A DNA stretch of 23,014 bases from the NCBI GenBank assembly GCA_029863355.1, contig JAOTVO010000004.1, forward strand, positions 1-23,014. Direction: 5' to 3'. Below are positions 21,961 to 23,014 of the stretch, piece after piece. The position numbers were made by a program, and so were the translations under genes. The notes beneath the pieces are model-generated. The model did not search any database, had not been told where the DNA came from, and saw only the letters and a list, made by a program, of their open reading frames with translations. Position 1 is the first letter of the stretch. Each line of letters opens with the position of its first letter. The stretch is from Candidatus Krumholzibacteriia bacterium (GTDB lineage Bacteria > Krumholzibacteriota > Krumholzibacteria > WVZY01 > JAKEHA01).

Positions 21961-23014
<1,054 letters not shown>

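Overview
The window comes from the chromosome of a high-GC bacterium with an outer membrane. It encodes lipoproteins with lipobox cysteines, a BamA/Omp85-family barrel, other outer-membrane barrels and a type IV pilin-like protein. The genes are tightly packed in short operons. The encoded F1 epsilon subunit is only 89 residues long, which resembles the short epsilon of Chlorobi/Bacteroidetes-type lineages more than the long proteobacterial one. I cannot assign a phylum from the sequence alone.

Left part (1-5700). An AlkA-type DNA glycosylase is followed by a SLC13/DASS anion transporter whose stop codon lies inside a 5' tRNA-Asn half. A cassette of about 1.34 kb follows, carrying one diheme cytochrome c lipoprotein with its own terminator and a candidate promoter. 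The cassette is bounded by an 87-bp direct repeat (85/87 identical). Each repeat copy holds the last codons of the transporter and the first 36 nt of tRNA-Asn(GTT). Only the right copy continues into a complete tRNA. No integrase is visible. Downstream lie an isolated prepilin-like gene, a convergent HAMP-only membrane protein, and the 3' remnant of an outer-membrane barrel gene. By eye, the stretch from about 2.33 to 5.3 kb is less GC-rich than the rest.

Middle (5700-14900). A minus-strand operon has a good sigma70-type promoter, a decayed barrel gene and a single-POTRA Omp85 protein. Divergent from it is a plus-strand pair: an outer-membrane MetA-degradation-type barrel and a His-rich NicO/RcnA-like inner-membrane transporter. 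A DUF4136 lipoprotein has its own promoter. A four-gene minus-strand operon encodes an ABC-2 exporter (ATPase and two coupled permeases) and a secreted M28 zinc peptidase with a PA domain.

Right part (14900-23014). This holds an RluA-type pseudouridine synthase, a two-gene operon of a GT39-like membrane glycosyltransferase with a TPR tail and a Ppx/GppA phosphatase, a GAF-PAS histidine kinase, and a 67-nt inverted-repeat-closed element between convergent genes. It ends with the 3' part of the ATP synthase operon (atpD, atpC), followed on the same strand by a family 2 glycosyltransferase.

The most unusual signal is the tRNA-Asn cassette. The duplicated part is the 5' half of the tRNA together with a plausible tRNA promoter, whereas most tRNA-targeting islands duplicate the 3' half.
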